64,000 bases of DNA from Clostridiaceae bacterium (GTDB taxonomy: Bacteria > Bacillota > Clostridia > DSM-8532). Numbering within the stretch: the stretch's first letter is position 1; each line of letters starts with the position of its first letter. Positions 17,131 to 28,476 of the stretch are shown here, one piece after another. A model generated the notes under the pieces. The model searched no databases and was not told the DNA's origin. It saw nothing but the letters and a program-made list of their open reading frames with translations. The position numbers and the translations under genes were made by a program. The stretch is taken from positions 20,821-84,820 of the forward strand of contig JAAYFU010000031.1 of NCBI GenBank assembly GCA_012728095.1, read 5' to 3'.

Positions 17131-17164
17131 AATCAGCCGAAAGACTTTATTCATTCGGCTGATT
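17131..17164 (-). terminator. Terminator downstream of hisE
   Basis: An 11-bp stem AATCAGCCGAA / TTCGGCTGATT followed on minus by TTGTTTTTCT, 18 bases past the hisE stop. It separates the his pair from the Tad-like operon. Confidence 0.8.
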
Positions 17165-17181
17165 GATAAATGTGTTTAATT

Positions 17182-17469
17182 TTATCTTCGCTTTTTAAGC
17201 TCTTCCATTACATCATTCCATTCAAGCCTCTGATCCACCAAAAGAACCGTAAGGTGATACAAGAGATCGGCTATCTCGTACCGAATTTCATCCGGAGAAC
17301 CGTTCTTGGCTGCGATTATTACCTCTGAGGCCTCTTCTCCTATTTTCTTGCAGATTTTGTCTATACCTTTGTCAAATAAGTAATTCGTATAGGATCCCTC
17401 TTTAGGATTAACCTTTCTGTCAACGACAACATTAAAAATTTCGTCCAAAATACTGAATTTCTCGCTCAT
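17182..17469 (-). CDS. hisE: Phosphoribosyl-ATP pyrophosphatase
   Basis: HisE hydrolyses phosphoribosyl-ATP to phosphoribosyl-AMP, step two of histidine synthesis. The 95-residue all-helical protein shows the MazG-like motif KKIGEEASEVIIAAKN and the metal-binding EIADLLYHLTVLL. In many bacteria HisE is fused to HisI; here it is separate and follows hisI by 44 bases. Only these two his genes are in the window, so the rest of the pathway must be elsewhere. Confidence 0.95.
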   Translation of the reverse strand: MSEKFSILDEIFNVVVDRKVNPKEGSYTNYLFDKGIDKICKKIGEEASEVIIAAKNGSPDEIRYEIADLLYHLTVLLVDQRLEWNDVMEELKKRR

Positions 17470-17513
17470 AACATATTCCTTTCCATTGTTAGTCTGAATT
17501 CGTCAAAAGCATC

Positions 17514-17843
17514 TCATTCAATGCTTCTGAAAAAGCAGGTCCTGTTTCCGGTATGACATGCGGCTCCTTCCTGGATTACTTTTGCTAAAAGAGTATCCCC
17601 GTCACAGTCTATGGAAATGGAAACCAAATTCTGAAAATGACCTGATGTTTCTCCCTTCATCCATAGGGTTTTACGACTTCTGCTGTAATAAACCATCCTT
17701 TTCTTTTCGAGTGTCTGCCTTAAAGCTTCTTCGTTCATCCAGGCCAGCATCAGTACCTCTCCTGTATTATAATCCTGGGTAATCACAGGAACCAGGCCTT
17801 TTTCGTTGTATGAAACGGCATTAATAAAGGATTCCTTATCCAT
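17514..17843 (-). CDS. hisI: Phosphoribosyl-AMP cyclohydrolase
   Basis: HisI opens the adenine ring of phosphoribosyl-AMP, step three of histidine synthesis. The 109-residue protein carries the expected metal-binding set: [26 protein letters not shown] and the upstream [11 protein letters not shown]. Length is that of stand-alone HisI. It is followed at 44 bases by hisE and preceded by a 155-base AT-rich gap that probably holds its promoter. Confidence 0.95.
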   Translation of the reverse strand: MDKESFINAVSYNEKGLVPVITQDYNTGEVLMLAWMNEEALRQTLEKKRMVYYSRSRKTLWMKGETSGHFQNLVSISIDCDGDTLLAKVIQEGAACHTGNRTCFFRSIE

Positions 17844-17998
17844 AATTCAGCTCCCGGCTTAAGTTTTAAGTATAATCATTTTAATGTTTCTTCAATATTG
17901 TACCATTATATATCAATTCTTTTAAGCTTTAACCCTGAATTTACCCATCAATAAACAAATTGTTTTTTCCGGCATTCAATCCCTGAAATAACGGCATG

Positions 17999-18484
17999 TT
18001 ACACCTCAATGCCTGTATAATTCAATAATATTTCCCTTATATATTCCGGAAAACTGCAAGTATAGATTAAATTAAGAAGACTACTGCTTTGCCTGAGAGA
18101 CATAATTAATTGTCGATTGGTTATAAGGTTTTCCTCAAATGCTGCCGCCAATTCATCCAGGTCAATGATTTCAACCCTCCCGTCCGGCATTACTTTAATA
18201 TCGGTAAGCAAATCATATAAATAATAAGTATCGGCATCTTCGTCAAATTGGACATTAACTATATCACAATACCAATACAGGATTTTATCGTCCTGTCCAA
18301 AAAAAGCGCTTATTTTCCAACCCTTATCCAGAAAAACACATGAAATACCGCTGGTTATATCTTCTCTGGGTTTAATGGGAAGCCACTTTGTAATGAGATG
18401 TTTTTCGTCGCGATATAGTATTTTATCCGATGATAAATCAATAGTCTCAGGAGGAATATATCTGATACGGTATATTTTTGTCAT
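17999..18484 (-). CDS. DUF402 family protein
   Basis: A 161-residue protein with the DUF402 (FomD/nucleoside-diphosphatase-like) pattern: DKILYWYCDIVNVQ, then YLYDLLTDIKVMPDGRVEIIDLDELAAA. These carry the acidic metal-binding residues of that fold. Characterised relatives hydrolyse nucleoside di- or triphosphates, or act in antibiotic synthesis; the actual substrate here is unknown. The gene is divergent from the Cys-rich gene and ends 155 bases before hisI, so it is probably its own unit. Confidence 0.75.
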   Translation of the reverse strand: MTKIYRIRYIPPETIDLSSDKILYRDEKHLITKWLPIKPREDITSGISCVFLDKGWKISAFFGQDDKILYWYCDIVNVQFDEDADTYYLYDLLTDIKVMPDGRVEIIDLDELAAAFEENLITNRQLIMSLRQSSSLLNLIYTCSFPEYIREILLNYTGIEV

Positions 18485-18622
18485 CTATTACACCTCAATG
18501 ACTTTTTATTAATTATACATTAAAATTAACCAAAAACAATATACACTACAATTTTAAGGCTATAATTGGGTAATATGTTATAATCTAAAACAAGAAATTG
18601 TTTAAGGGTGGTTATTCTACAA

Positions 18623-18985
18623 ATGAAAACGGTACCCATGGATTTAAAGGAAAAGGTTAAACCGTCCGCGATTGCCAGGCCTGAAAAGAAATCCTGCAAA
18701 AACTGCATCAAGGGTAAACACATAGGTATCACCAATGATATTCTCTGCCGTGAGAAGGGCATAGTTTCCGAGGATTATTGCTGTTCTTCCCACCAGTATT
18801 TTATACTGGATGATTTTAAAAAACTTGATTTTTATCGTTGCTGTGACTGCGAATTCTTTAAGTTTTATCCTCATGAGTACATAAATACATATGGCGTTTG
18901 CGAAATGTTTTCGGTCAGGAAATGCGATGGCAGTATAAAAAAAGCATGCTCCAGGTTTGTTCGCCGAAAGGAATATATGATATGA
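18623..18985 (+). CDS. Cys-rich protein with two C4 modules
   Basis: The ATG at 18623 (MKTVPMDLKEK...) is preferred to the track's GTG because AAGGGTGG precedes it. The 120-residue protein has two similar cysteine modules. The first runs from CKNC to CREKG and SEDYCCSS; the second from CCDC to GVCEMFSVRKC and ACSRF. Each looks able to bind one metal ion, probably zinc. It ends directly at a strong terminator. No family recognised; possibly a small regulatory or redox-sensing protein. Confidence 0.7.
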   Translation: MKTVPMDLKEKVKPSAIARPEKKSCKNCIKGKHIGITNDILCREKGIVSEDYCCSSHQYFILDDFKKLDFYRCCDCEFFKFYPHEYINTYGVCEMFSVRKCDGSIKKACSRFVRRKEYMI

Positions 18986-18986
18986 A

Positions 18987-19021
18987 AAAGAGGCTGTCAC
19001 ATTTTTTGAGACAGCCTCTTT
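18987..19021. terminator. Bidirectional terminator between Cys-rich gene and malic enzyme
   Basis: A perfect 12-bp stem AAAGAGGCTGTC / GACAGCCTCTTT with T-rich flanks on both sides. It serves the two convergent genes. Confidence 0.85.
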
Positions 19022-19040
19022 ATTTTAAGAAGTTATTTTC

Positions 19041-20216
19041 TTATATTCTTGCTACGCCTGATTTTCTTGCGGCTTCTGCCACTGCTTCAGCAACCGCCAT
19101 TCCTACCCTTGGATCAAAAGCCGCAGGAATGATGTAATCCGGACTCAGTTCCTCATCACTGATAAGGCCGGCCAATGCGTATGCCGCGGCTATTTTCATT
19201 TCATCGTTTATATCTCTTGCCCTGACATCAAAAGCTCCCCGGAAAATTCCCGGAAATGCCAGGACATTATTAATCTGATTAGGATAGTCGCTCCTTCCTG
19301 TTGCTACAATCCTGGCCCCTGCCTCTATCGCTTCCTCCGGGAAAATTTCAGGAGTAGGATTTGAACAGGCAAATACAATTGCGTCTTTTGCCATACTCTT
19401 TACCATATCTTTTGTTACAACCTTTGGAGCCGACACACCTATAAACACATCAGCGCCTACCATCAGTTCGGCAAGGGATCCGGCCTTTCTTTCCCTGTTT
19501 GTGACAAGCGAAATCTCTTCCTTTATCGGGTTCATACCTTCTTTGCGGCCTTCATATATAGAACCGTTTCTGTCACAGAGGGTAATATTCTTAAACCCAT
19601 CGCTTAAAAGAAGCTTTGCAATGGAAATTGCAGCCGCGCCGGCGCCGTTAATTACCACTTTCACATTTTCTTTTTTCTTATTGACAATTTTCAGGGCATT
19701 AATAAGACCCGCCAGTGTAACTATGGCAGTTCCGTGCTGGTCGTCATGAAAAATCGGAATATCGCATTTTTCCTTAAGTTTTCTTTCTATCTCAAAACAT
19801 CTGGGAGCGGAGATATCTTCCAGGTTAACCCCGCCAAAGCTGCCGCTTATTAAATATATGGTATTGACAATTTCATCCACATCTTTTGATTTAATGCACA
19901 TGGGAAAAGCATCCACATTACCGAATTTTTTGAACAATACGCATTTTCCCTCCATTACCGGCATACCGGCCTCAGGACCGATATCGCCGAGCCCCAGCAC
20001 AGCCGAACCATCGGTAACGACAAGGCATAAATTATGACGTCTTGTCAGTTCATAGCTTTTGTTGATATCCTTTTGAATTTCAAGACACGGCTGTGCAACA
20101 CCTGGGGTATAAGCAAGTGATAAATTTTCTTTGTTGTCAACGGGAACGGTAGCGATGACCTCAATTTTCCCTTTCCATTCTTTGTGCAGTCTCAATGACT
20201 CTTTTGCATAATCCAT
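19041..20216 (-). CDS. NAD(P)-dependent malic enzyme
   Basis: Oxidatively decarboxylates malate to pyruvate and CO2. The 391-residue protein is of the short bacterial type: YTPGVAQPC near residue 38, VTDGSAVLGLGDIGP, the metal/substrate segment PIFHDDQHGTAIV, the Rossmann motif VVINGAGAAAIS and the late motif FACSNPTPEIFPEEA. The ATG has GAGGTG upstream. It sits alone downstream of rpoC, with structured gaps on both sides, and supplies pyruvate or NAD(P)H in fermentative metabolism. Cofactor preference (NAD or NADP) not read from the motifs. Confidence 0.95.
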   Translation of the reverse strand: MDYAKESLRLHKEWKGKIEVIATVPVDNKENLSLAYTPGVAQPCLEIQKDINKSYELTRRHNLCLVVTDGSAVLGLGDIGPEAGMPVMEGKCVLFKKFGNVDAFPMCIKSKDVDEIVNTIYLISGSFGGVNLEDISAPRCFEIERKLKEKCDIPIFHDDQHGTAIVTLAGLINALKIVNKKKENVKVVINGAGAAAISIAKLLLSDGFKNITLCDRNGSIYEGRKEGMNPIKEEISLVTNRERKAGSLAELMVGADVFIGVSAPKVVTKDMVKSMAKDAIVFACSNPTPEIFPEEAIEAGARIVATGRSDYPNQINNVLAFPGIFRGAFDVRARDINDEMKIAAAYALAGLISDEELSPDYIIPAAFDPRVGMAVAEAVAEAARKSGVARI

Positions 20217-20376
20217 AAATTCACCTCATATTATGCCAAGCGGAATTAGGTTTATTTTACTAAAATATTATATAATAAACAAGACCACAAAAAAAAACGA
20301 TAAATATATTCCCTTTTCCCCGAAAACCGCCCAGGAGAGAAAATATCCCATAACCAACCAAATAATTACATTAACA

Positions 20377-20449
20377 TCAGGCAAGCCTCTGATTATGTCG
20401 TAACCGTAAAATCCGGTCCGATTTGCCTGAACACTGTCGAATCAGTGTT
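20377..20449. repeat. Paired hairpins in the rpoC-malic enzyme gap
   Basis: The 324-base gap contains TCAGGCAA / TTGCCTGA (20377-20430) and then AACACTG / CAGTGTT (20430-20449), right before the terminator. No ORF. Could be a 3' UTR structure or part of a small RNA. The rest of the gap is AT-rich and I see nothing else in it. Confidence 0.45.
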
Positions 20450-20466
20450 AATACGATATAAGACAA

Positions 20467-20509
20467 AAGACGATTCTGTCCCCCATTATCTTCAGAACAG
20501 AACCGTCTT
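20467..20509. terminator. Terminator after rpoC
   Basis: A 13-bp stem AAGACGATTCTGT / ACAGAACCGTCTT with one wobble pair, 32 bases past the rpoC stop. The T-run is stronger on the plus side (T6) than on minus (TTTTGTCTT). Confidence 0.75.
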
Positions 20510-20540
20510 TTTTATTTATTTGCCGGTTTAATAGTTTTGA

Positions 20541-23500
20541 TTATTGTGCCGAGGCTTCACCAACAATGTCCACTTCAATATCCCGGTATCTTGCAAGACC
20601 TGTGCCTGCCGGAATAAGCTTGCCGATAATAATATTTTCCTTCAGACCGATTAATGGATCTATTTTGCCTTTTATAGCGGCTTCTGTCAGAACCCTGGTA
20701 GTCTCCTGGAATGATGCGGCCGATAAGAAGGACTCAGTTGCAAGGGACGCCTTGGTAATACCCAGGAGCGCACGCTTGCCAGATGCGGGTCTTAGGCCTT
20801 TTTCCACAGCCTGTTTGTTTTTCTCTTCATATTCGAACATATCAACAAGGCTGCCCGGCAGCATATCGGTATCGCCGGAATCATCAATTTTTACCTTGCG
20901 AAGCATCTGGCGGACAATAACCTCAATATGCTTATCGTTTATATCAACTCCCTGGAGCCTGTAAACCTTCTGAACTTCCTGCAGCAGATATCTTTGTACA
21001 GCCTGGACTCCTTTAATCTTCAAGATATCGTGAGGATTGACCGATCCATCGGTAAGCTCGTCACCGGCTTCTATCTGATCTCCGTCCATAACCTTAATTG
21101 AAGAACCATAAGGAATAAGGTATGTCTTGACTTCACCGGTTTCATTATTGACGACCTCGATTTCCCTCTTCTTCTTGGATTCCTTTATATGAACTATACC
21201 TGCTATTTCAGACACTATTGCCAATCCTTTGGGCTTACGTGCCTCAAAAAGCTCTTCCACACGAGGCAGACCTTGCGTAATGTCTTCACCGGCAACGCCT
21301 CCTGTATGGAAAGTACGCATTGTAAGCTGAGTTCCCGGCTCGCCTATCGACTGAGCGGCGATAAAGCCTACAGCTTCACCGACATTACATTTTTCGCCAT
21401 TTGCCAGGTTAATGCCATAGCATTTGGAGCAAACGCCTATTCTGGAACGGCAGGTTAATACCGAACGGATCCTTATCTTCTTATATCCGGCTTTCTCGAT
21501 CCTTTCAGCAATATCTTCGGTTATAAGCTGATCCTTTCCAATTATAAGCTCTCCGGTATTCGGATCCTTGATATCATCAGCCGAATAACGTCCGGTCATG
21601 CGCTCGACCAGCCCTTCTATTGTTTTTCCGCTGATTATGATAGGCGATATCTCAATACCGTCATCGGTACCGCAATCCTCTTCGCGAACAATAACCTCCT
21701 GGGCGACGTCAACCAGACGACGTGTGAGGTATCCTGAGTCGGCGGTACGCAGAGCCGTATCTGCCAGACCTTTTCTTGCTCCGTGAGTTGATATGAAGTA
21801 TTCCAGAACGTTAAGGCCTTCACGGAAGTTCGATCTGATGGGTATCTCGATTGTCTCACCTGAGGTGTCTGCCATGAGTCCGCGCATACCTCCCAATTGC
21901 CTGATCTGGTTAATATTACCGCGGGCACCCGACTGGGACATCATGTAAACAGGATTGAAACGGTCCAGTGAGGCAATCAAAGCATTCTTAATATCCTCAG
22001 TGGTTTTGTTCCAGGCCGAAATAATGGCTCTTTTACGTTCTTCCTTGTTTAACAGACCATTTTTATAATGCCTTTCAATTTCATCGACTTTTTTATCGGT
22101 TTCTTCCAAATATTTCTGTTTGACTTCGGGTATGGTCATGTCCGTAATACCTATGGTTATAGCACCCTTTGTCGAGTACTTGAATCCAAGGGTTTTAATT
22201 TTATCTAGAACCTCGGCTGTCTTATGAGAACCGTTTACACGGATGCAGCGCTCAATAATCTTACCCAGTTCCTTCTTGCCGACCAGGAAATCTATTTCAA
22301 AACTAAACATGGTTTCCGGATTTGTTCTGTCAACAAATCCAAGGTTCTGGGGAATGGCTTCGTTGAATATGATTTTGCCTACGGTTGTTTCAACAACCTT
22401 GCTTTTCATAACGCCGTCAACTTCTCTTTTCACTTTGACCTTAATACGGGCATGCAGGCTGAGCGCATTACACTGATAAGCCATTACGGCTTCCTCAGGA
22501 CTGCTGAAAGCCTTGCCCTCGCCTATGACGTCGTTGATAACATTTCCGTTCTCGTCATATTCAGCTTTCTTTTCTATGGTAAGGTAGTAACTGCCTAATA
22601 CCATATCCTGGGTAGGAACGGTAACCGGCTTGCCATCCTGGGGCTTCAGCAGGTTGTTGGCTGAAAGCATAAGAATACGGGCTTCAGCCTGGGCTTCGGC
22701 TGACAAGGGCACGTGAACGGCCATCTGGTCCCCGTCAAAGTCAGCATTGTAGGCAGTACAAACCAGGGGATGGAGTTTAATGGCGCGACCTTCTACCAAT
22801 ACAGGTTCAAATGCCTGAATACCGAGCCTGTGCAGTGTAGGAGCACGGTTCAAAAGCACGGGATGGCCTTTTATAACCTCTTCCAAAACGTCCCATACTT
22901 CGGGTTTCACACGTTCAACCATGCGCTTGGCGCTCTTTATATTATGGGCCAGTCCGCCTTCAACAAGCCTCTTCATAACGAAAGGCTTGAAAAGCTCCAA
23001 TGCCATCTCTTTGGGAAGGCCACACTGGTATATTTTAAGTTCAGGACCTACCACGATAACCGAACGTCCTGAGTAGTCAACACGCTTTCCTAAAAGGTTT
23101 TGACGGAAACGACCCTGTTTTCCCTTCAACATGTCCGACAGCGACTTCAACGGACGGTTGCCGGGACCTGTTACGGGACGGCCGCGGCGGCCGTTATCAA
23201 TAAGAGCGTCAACTGCTTCCTGCAGCATACGCTTTTCGTTTCTGACTATTATCTCAGGAGCTCCCAAATCCAGCAATCTCTTAAGACGGTTATTGCGATT
23301 TATAACTCTTCTGTAAAGATCATTTAAGTCAGATGTCGCAAAACGTCCGCCGTCCAGCTGGACCATGGGACGAAGTTCGGGAGGTATAACCGGAATTACA
23401 TCCAGGATCATCCACTCGGGTTTATTTCCTGACTGCCTGAATGCCTCTACCACTTCAAGGCGTTTTATGGCGCGAATTTTCTTTTGTCCGTTGGAGTTCT

Positions 23501-24086
23501 CGATCTCTTCCCTCAGCTCGGCTGCAGTAGCATCAAGATCCATATTCTGCAGGAGCTCTTTTATTGCTTCAGCGCCCATGCCGGCCCTGAAATTGCTTCC
23601 GAACTTTTCAATACTTTCGCGATATTCTTTCTCGTTCAATACCTGTTTATGCGCAAGAGGGGTGCTTCCGGGATCGATAACAACGTACGCGGCAAAATAA
23701 AGCACCTTTTCAAGGGCCCTTGGAGACATGTCCAAAAGAAGGCCCATGCGGCTTGGTATGCCTTTGAAATACCATATATGAGAAACAGGAGCGGCCAGTT
23801 CAATATGACCCATTCGCTCACGACGCACTTTTGAACGGGTAACTTCCACACCGCATCTGTCGCAGATTATTCCCTTATATCTGACACGCTTATACTTACC
23901 GCAATGACACTCCCAGTCTCTGGTAGGACCAAAGATCCTTTCGCAGAATAAACCGTCACGTTCGGGTTTTAAAGTCCTGTAGTTTATGGTTTCAGGCTTT
24001 TTAACCTCTCCTCTTGACCATTCACGGATTTTCTCCGGGGAGGCGAGACCTATTTTTATAGCATCAAAATTGTTTAATTCAAACAT
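20541..24086 (-). CDS. rpoC: RNA polymerase beta' subunit
   Basis: Largest subunit of the core RNA polymerase. The 1181-residue protein has the N-terminal zinc ribbon ([19 protein letters not shown]), the catalytic loop [12 protein letters not shown] that holds the active-site Mg ion, the bridge-helix/trigger-loop region ([41 protein letters not shown]) and the second zinc site ([13 protein letters not shown]). Length matches Firmicute beta' without the large insertion of Proteobacteria. It starts 14 bases after rpoB with AGGAGG. rpsL-rpsG do not follow as they often do; a terminator and malic enzyme come next. Confidence 0.99.
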   Translation of the reverse strand: MFELNNFDAIKIGLASPEKIREWSRGEVKKPETINYRTLKPERDGLFCERIFGPTRDWECHCGKYKRVRYKGIICDRCGVEVTRSKVRRERMGHIELAAPVSHIWYFKGIPSRMGLLLDMSPRALEKVLYFAAYVVIDPGSTPLAHKQVLNEKEYRESIEKFGSNFRAGMGAEAIKELLQNMDLDATAAELREEIENSNGQKKIRAIKRLEVVEAFRQSGNKPEWMILDVIPVIPPELRPMVQLDGGRFATSDLNDLYRRVINRNNRLKRLLDLGAPEIIVRNEKRMLQEAVDALIDNGRRGRPVTGPGNRPLKSLSDMLKGKQGRFRQNLLGKRVDYSGRSVIVVGPELKIYQCGLPKEMALELFKPFVMKRLVEGGLAHNIKSAKRMVERVKPEVWDVLEEVIKGHPVLLNRAPTLHRLGIQAFEPVLVEGRAIKLHPLVCTAYNADFDGDQMAVHVPLSAEAQAEARILMLSANNLLKPQDGKPVTVPTQDMVLGSYYLTIEKKAEYDENGNVINDVIGEGKAFSSPEEAVMAYQCNALSLHARIKVKVKREVDGVMKSKVVETTVGKIIFNEAIPQNLGFVDRTNPETMFSFEIDFLVGKKELGKIIERCIRVNGSHKTAEVLDKIKTLGFKYSTKGAITIGITDMTIPEVKQKYLEETDKKVDEIERHYKNGLLNKEERKRAIISAWNKTTEDIKNALIASLDRFNPVYMMSQSGARGNINQIRQLGGMRGLMADTSGETIEIPIRSNFREGLNVLEYFISTHGARKGLADTALRTADSGYLTRRLVDVAQEVIVREEDCGTDDGIEISPIIISGKTIEGLVERMTGRYSADDIKDPNTGELIIGKDQLITEDIAERIEKAGYKKIRIRSVLTCRSRIGVCSKCYGINLANGEKCNVGEAVGFIAAQSIGEPGTQLTMRTFHTGGVAGEDITQGLPRVEELFEARKPKGLAIVSEIAGIVHIKESKKKREIEVVNNETGEVKTYLIPYGSSIKVMDGDQIEAGDELTDGSVNPHDILKIKGVQAVQRYLLQEVQKVYRLQGVDINDKHIEVIVRQMLRKVKIDDSGDTDMLPGSLVDMFEYEEKNKQAVEKGLRPASGKRALLGITKASLATESFLSAASFQETTRVLTEAAIKGKIDPLIGLKENIIIGKLIPAGTGLARYRDIEVDIVGEASAQ

Positions 24087-24100
24087 CGCCCGTCTACCTC

Positions 24101-27100
24101 CTATATTTCATCATCGTCAATAATCTCATCATCGTCATCCAGACCGAGGATTTGACCTACACTGTCCTCGTCAAGTTCCGCATCTTCCGGCAGATCGCCG
24201 AGATCCATCGAATCAAGTTCAAACTCATCGTCAATGATATTCTGTGCTTCCTCATCCTCCAGGTCAATATAGGACATGGTTTCATCTTCACGCCCTTCGA
24301 TATTGACGTCAAGTTCATCCAGTTCATCGTCAACCGATTCTTTAATTTCAATTTCTTCATGCCGGTCGCTGAATACCTTAACGTCCAGGGCAAGGCTCTG
24401 GAGCTCCTTCATAAGAACCTTGAAGGATTCCGGGATTCCGGGTTCAGGAACATTTTCACCCTTTACTATTGCTTCATAGGTTTTAACACGTCCAACCACA
24501 TCGTCAGATTTTACAGTAAGAACTTCCTGGAGGGAATAAGCCGCACCATACGCAGCCAAAGCCCAAACTTCCATCTCGCCGAAACGCTGTCCGCCGAACT
24601 GGGCTTTTCCTCCCAACGGCTGCTGGGTTACCAGTGAATACGGACCTGTTGAACGGGCATGAATCTTATCATCAACCAGGTGAGCCAGTTTAAGATAATA
24701 CATATAACCTACTGCAACACGGTTATCGAAAGGCTCTCCGGTTCTTCCGTCATACAGAATAGTCTTGCCGTCTCTTGGAAGCCCGGCCTTTTCAAGAGTT
24801 TCAAAAATATCCTCTTCTCTTGCTCCGTCAAATACGGGAGACGCGATCTTCCAGCCAAGAACCTTTGCGGCATAACCCAAATGAACTTCCAGCACCTGTC
24901 CGATATTCATACGGGAAGGAACGCCCAGGGGATTCAACACTATCTGCAAAGGCGTGCCGTCAGGCAGGAAAGGCATGTCCTCTATCGGGAGAATCCTGGA
25001 AATAACGCCTTTATTCCCGTGGCGTCCTGCCATTTTGTCTCCCACAGAAATTTTTCTCTTCTGAGCAATATAAACACGCACAAGCATATTTACACCGGGA
25101 GGCAGCTCATCGCCGTTTTCCCTGGTAAATACCTTGACATCCACAACAATACCCGATTCGCCATGAGGAACCCTTAATGAAGTATCCCTCACTTCACGGG
25201 CTTTTTCGCCGAATATGGCCCTCAGCAGCCTTTCTTCGGCAGTAAGCTCGGTTTCTCCCTTAGGCGTAACCTTGCCCACCAGGATATCGCCGGAGCGAAC
25301 CTCCGCTCCTATTCTGATGATTCCGCGTTCGTCCAGATCCTTCAGGGAATCTTCACCGACATTGGGTATATCACGGGTGATTTCTTCGGGACCCAGTTTT
25401 GTGTCACGGGCTTCTGATTCGTATTCCTCTATATGAATCGATGTATAAACATCATCACGTACAAGTTCTTCGGAAATCAGGATAGCGTCCTCGTAGTTAT
25501 AACCTTCCCAGGTCATAAATCCTACAAGAACGTTCTTGCCAAGAGCAAGTTCGCCGTTATCCGTAGACGGACCGTCGGCAATAATATCTCCGGCCTGTAC
25601 TTTATCCCCTTTTCTGACAATAGGCCTCTGGTTAATACAGGTTCCCTGGTTGGAACGCTTATATTTTAACAATTTATAATAATCTTTCTGTCCGTCGTTT
25701 GTTCTGACTATGATTTCACTGGCTGTTACTTTCTCTACAATACCGTCATTTTTCGCTACCACACACACGCCGGAGTCTTTAGCCGCGCGGTATTCTATAC
25801 CCGTACCTACTATGGGAGCCTCAGGCTTAATAAGCGGCACAGCCTGACGCTGCATGTTTGACCCCATCAGCGCACGGTTGGCGTCGTCATTTTCCAGGAA
25901 AGGAATCAATGCGGTGGCGACTGAAACCAACTGCTTCGGAGAAACATCCATATAGTCTATCTTTTCTTTATCAACTTCCAGGATTTGATCCAGATAGCGG
26001 CAGCCTACACGCTTGCTGATAAAGTATCCGTTTTCATCCAAAGGCTCGTTTGCTTCCGCCACCATATAGTTATCCTCTTCATCGGCGGTCATGTATTCGG
26101 TTATGTCGGTTACACGTCCATTAATTACCTTACGGTAAGGCGCTTCAATAAAGCCATATTCATTTACACGCGCATATGTGCTTAAAGAGCCTATAAGACC
26201 GATATTGGGACCTTCAGGAGTCTCTATCGGACACATGCGCCCGTAGTGAGAATGGTGAACGTCACGAACTTCGAAACTTGCCCGGTCACGGGAAAGACCA
26301 CCGGGTCCCAATGCGCTTAAACGACGCTTATGGGTCAACTCTGCCAGGGGGTTTGTCTGGTCCATAAACTGAGATAACTGGCTGGACCCAAAGAACTCTT
26401 TTATAGCAGCAGCCACAGGACGGATATTTATAAGAGCCTGGGGAGTAACCGCATCAATATCCTGTATGGTCATTCGCTCCCTTACGACTCTTTCCATACG
26501 GGCAAGCCCTATACGGAACTGGTTTTGAAGAAGTTCTCCGACAGAACGCAGACGACGGTTGTCTAAATGGTCAATATCATCGATATTGCCTATTCCGTGG
26601 TCAAGATTCAGAATATAATTGACAGTTGCGACTATGTCTTCCTTGGTAATGTTTTTGGGCATTAAAGCATCGTGATTATCCTTAAGAACTGCGATAAGCC
26701 GTGTTTGATCGGCATCTTTGTTCTCTTCCAGGATAGTCATAAGTACGTCATACCGAACCTTCTCATTTATTCCGGCCAATGCAGGATCAAATGGAATATA
26801 GTCTTTAATATCAACTGTCATATTACCTATAACTTTTACAATTTTGCCTTCTACATTGATATGGACGATATTTATGCCGGAATTCTGGATTTTCCATGCC
26901 ATTTCCTCTTTTATTTCCTCACCGGCTTTTACCAGGATTTTATTACTTTTTATATCCTTAATATCCTCAGCAGCTATCTGATTACGGATACGATTTGCCA
27001 ATGCCAACTTTTTATTAAACTTATAACGCCCTACATTAGACAGGTCATACCGTCTGGGATCAAAGAACAAATTGTTTAATAAAGTAGAGGCGCTTTCTTC

Positions 27101-27841
27101 GGTTGGTGGTTCTCCTGGACGTAAGCGTTTGTATACTTCGAACAAACCTTCTTCTCTGCTCTTGGTTCCGTCTTTGGCTATGGTAGCCAGTAACTTGGGC
27201 TCTTCACCCAACAGGCCGATCAGCTCGGCATCGGTCCCATATCCCAATGCGCGCAAAAATTGAGTAATAGGCAGTTTTCTTGTCCTGTCAATCCTTACGT
27301 AAATGACTTCCGATGAATCCGTTTCATACTCAAGCCATGCTCCCCTGTAGGGAATTACTGTATTTGAAAAAAGATTGTTTCCGTGCTTATCCTTCTCTTT
27401 GGAGTAATATACGCCGGGGGAACGAACCAACTGACTTACGATAACACGCTCTGCACCGTTTATAACAAAGGTGCCTGTTTCGGTCATCAGAGGAAAGTCT
27501 CCCATAAAGATTTCCTGCTCTTTAACCTCGCCGGTTTCCTTATTGATAAGGCGAACCTTAACTTTTAAAGGTGCCGAATAGGTTGTGTCTCTTTCTTTGC
27601 ACTCTTCAACCGAATACTTAATATTATCGGTTTCCAGGGTGTAATCGATGAATTCCATTATCAGATTACCGGTGTAATCAGTAATGGGGGATACATCTCT
27701 TAATACCTCTCTTAAGCCCTCTTTTAGAAAATGCTGGTATGAGTTCTTTTGAATCTCAATCAGATTTGGCATATCAAGGACTTCCTTGATGCGGGCAAAA
27801 CTCATTCTTTTCGTTCTGCCCAGTTGAACTTCATGGACCAT
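24101..27841 (-). CDS. rpoB: RNA polymerase beta subunit
   Basis: Second catalytic subunit of RNA polymerase and the rifamycin target. The 1246-residue protein has the rifampicin region [22 protein letters not shown] followed by [11 protein letters not shown], which shows no obvious resistance substitution, and the C-terminal motif [19 protein letters not shown]. The last 60 residues are very acidic (ending [12 protein letters not shown]), as in some other clostridia. The gene has its own promoter and a 270-base leader and is not preceded by rplJ-rplL. Confidence 0.99.
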   Translation of the reverse strand: MVHEVQLGRTKRMSFARIKEVLDMPNLIEIQKNSYQHFLKEGLREVLRDVSPITDYTGNLIMEFIDYTLETDNIKYSVEECKERDTTYSAPLKVKVRLINKETGEVKEQEIFMGDFPLMTETGTFVINGAERVIVSQLVRSPGVYYSKEKDKHGNNLFSNTVIPYRGAWLEYETDSSEVIYVRIDRTRKLPITQFLRALGYGTDAELIGLLGEEPKLLATIAKDGTKSREEGLFEVYKRLRPGEPPTEESASTLLNNLFFDPRRYDLSNVGRYKFNKKLALANRIRNQIAAEDIKDIKSNKILVKAGEEIKEEMAWKIQNSGINIVHINVEGKIVKVIGNMTVDIKDYIPFDPALAGINEKVRYDVLMTILEENKDADQTRLIAVLKDNHDALMPKNITKEDIVATVNYILNLDHGIGNIDDIDHLDNRRLRSVGELLQNQFRIGLARMERVVRERMTIQDIDAVTPQALINIRPVAAAIKEFFGSSQLSQFMDQTNPLAELTHKRRLSALGPGGLSRDRASFEVRDVHHSHYGRMCPIETPEGPNIGLIGSLSTYARVNEYGFIEAPYRKVINGRVTDITEYMTADEEDNYMVAEANEPLDENGYFISKRVGCRYLDQILEVDKEKIDYMDVSPKQLVSVATALIPFLENDDANRALMGSNMQRQAVPLIKPEAPIVGTGIEYRAAKDSGVCVVAKNDGIVEKVTASEIIVRTNDGQKDYYKLLKYKRSNQGTCINQRPIVRKGDKVQAGDIIADGPSTDNGELALGKNVLVGFMTWEGYNYEDAILISEELVRDDVYTSIHIEEYESEARDTKLGPEEITRDIPNVGEDSLKDLDERGIIRIGAEVRSGDILVGKVTPKGETELTAEERLLRAIFGEKAREVRDTSLRVPHGESGIVVDVKVFTRENGDELPPGVNMLVRVYIAQKRKISVGDKMAGRHGNKGVISRILPIEDMPFLPDGTPLQIVLNPLGVPSRMNIGQVLEVHLGYAAKVLGWKIASPVFDGAREEDIFETLEKAGLPRDGKTILYDGRTGEPFDNRVAVGYMYYLKLAHLVDDKIHARSTGPYSLVTQQPLGGKAQFGGQRFGEMEVWALAAYGAAYSLQEVLTVKSDDVVGRVKTYEAIVKGENVPEPGIPESFKVLMKELQSLALDVKVFSDRHEEIEIKESVDDELDELDVNIEGREDETMSYIDLEDEEAQNIIDDEFELDSMDLGDLPEDAELDEDSVGQILGLDDDDEIIDDDEI

Positions 27842-28116
27842 TAATAATCACCTCGTATGAACCGCATATTTTGGTGTAAAAGACATAAAAATATAGATGG
27901 GGAAACGAATCCATTCTGGTAAAAATTAATTTTGTCAGGTTATTGACTCGTGTATAAGCTCCAAGGTATCATTCTCCCGATCTATTATTTTAATCTTAAA
28001 GATTATTGACATGTATTGTATCATTCATACAATTGTGCTATTATATTATCAAAATAACAGTACAGATGCACAATAAAAAAGCACATAATACAATACCTGT
28101 ATATATAATAATGCAG
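27842..28116 (-). promoter_or_regulatory. rpoBC leader
   Basis: About 270 bases of untranslated leader between the promoter and rpoB. It holds a small hairpin TTGTAT-GAATG-ATACAA and is otherwise AT-rich. No ORF and no recognised r-protein or riboswitch motif. Confidence 0.5.
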
Positions 28117-28122
28117 TTTTTA

Positions 28123-28151
28123 ATTGTAACATATGGGTTGCCTAAAGTCAA
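28123..28151 (-). promoter_or_regulatory. rpoBC promoter
   Basis: TTGACT, 17-base spacer, TACAAT on the minus strand: a near-consensus sigma-A site. It lies 50 bases past the end of the small upstream gene. Confidence 0.8.
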
Positions 28152-28203
28152 CCAATAATATTGGTTTTTTGAAAAACATTTTCATTTTCTTTTATGTTTA
28201 TGT

Positions 28204-28461
28204 TTATTCCACTTTGATTTCAAATCTCTCAAAAAAGACCGGATTTATAAATTGATCAGCATTAAAGGAGGTCCTTCGGTATCTGACGTACTCGCGGGTA
28301 TTTTTTGACAGCCAAATAGGCACCTCAATTTTTAACAGGCTGCAAACCCCGACAAGACTTTTTTCCAATCTGTCCTGGTATGAACCTTCATTGTCGTCAA
28401 CCTCGTAAACCTGTTCCGATAATGTTATTGTCCCTTTTATAAGTTTTCCTACTATACGCAT
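28204..28461 (-). CDS. Small conserved-looking hypothetical protein
   Basis: An 85-residue protein beginning MRIVGKLIKGTITLSEQVYEV and ending FFERFEIKVE. AAAGGAG lies just upstream of the ATG, and the gene follows truA by 15 bases, so it is probably cotranscribed with it. No membrane segment or cysteine. I do not recognise a family. The good ribosome binding site and its operon position argue that it is real. Confidence 0.65.
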   Translation of the reverse strand: MRIVGKLIKGTITLSEQVYEVDDNEGSYQDRLEKSLVGVCSLLKIEVPIWLSKNTREYVRYRRTSFNADQFINPVFFERFEIKVE

Positions 28462-28476
28462 ATAATACTCCTTTAA

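Noticed and set aside
18526-19000. Two minus-strand ORFs (78 and 118 residues)
   Set aside because: They lie opposite the Cys-rich gene, lack a ribosome binding site, and show no family pattern.
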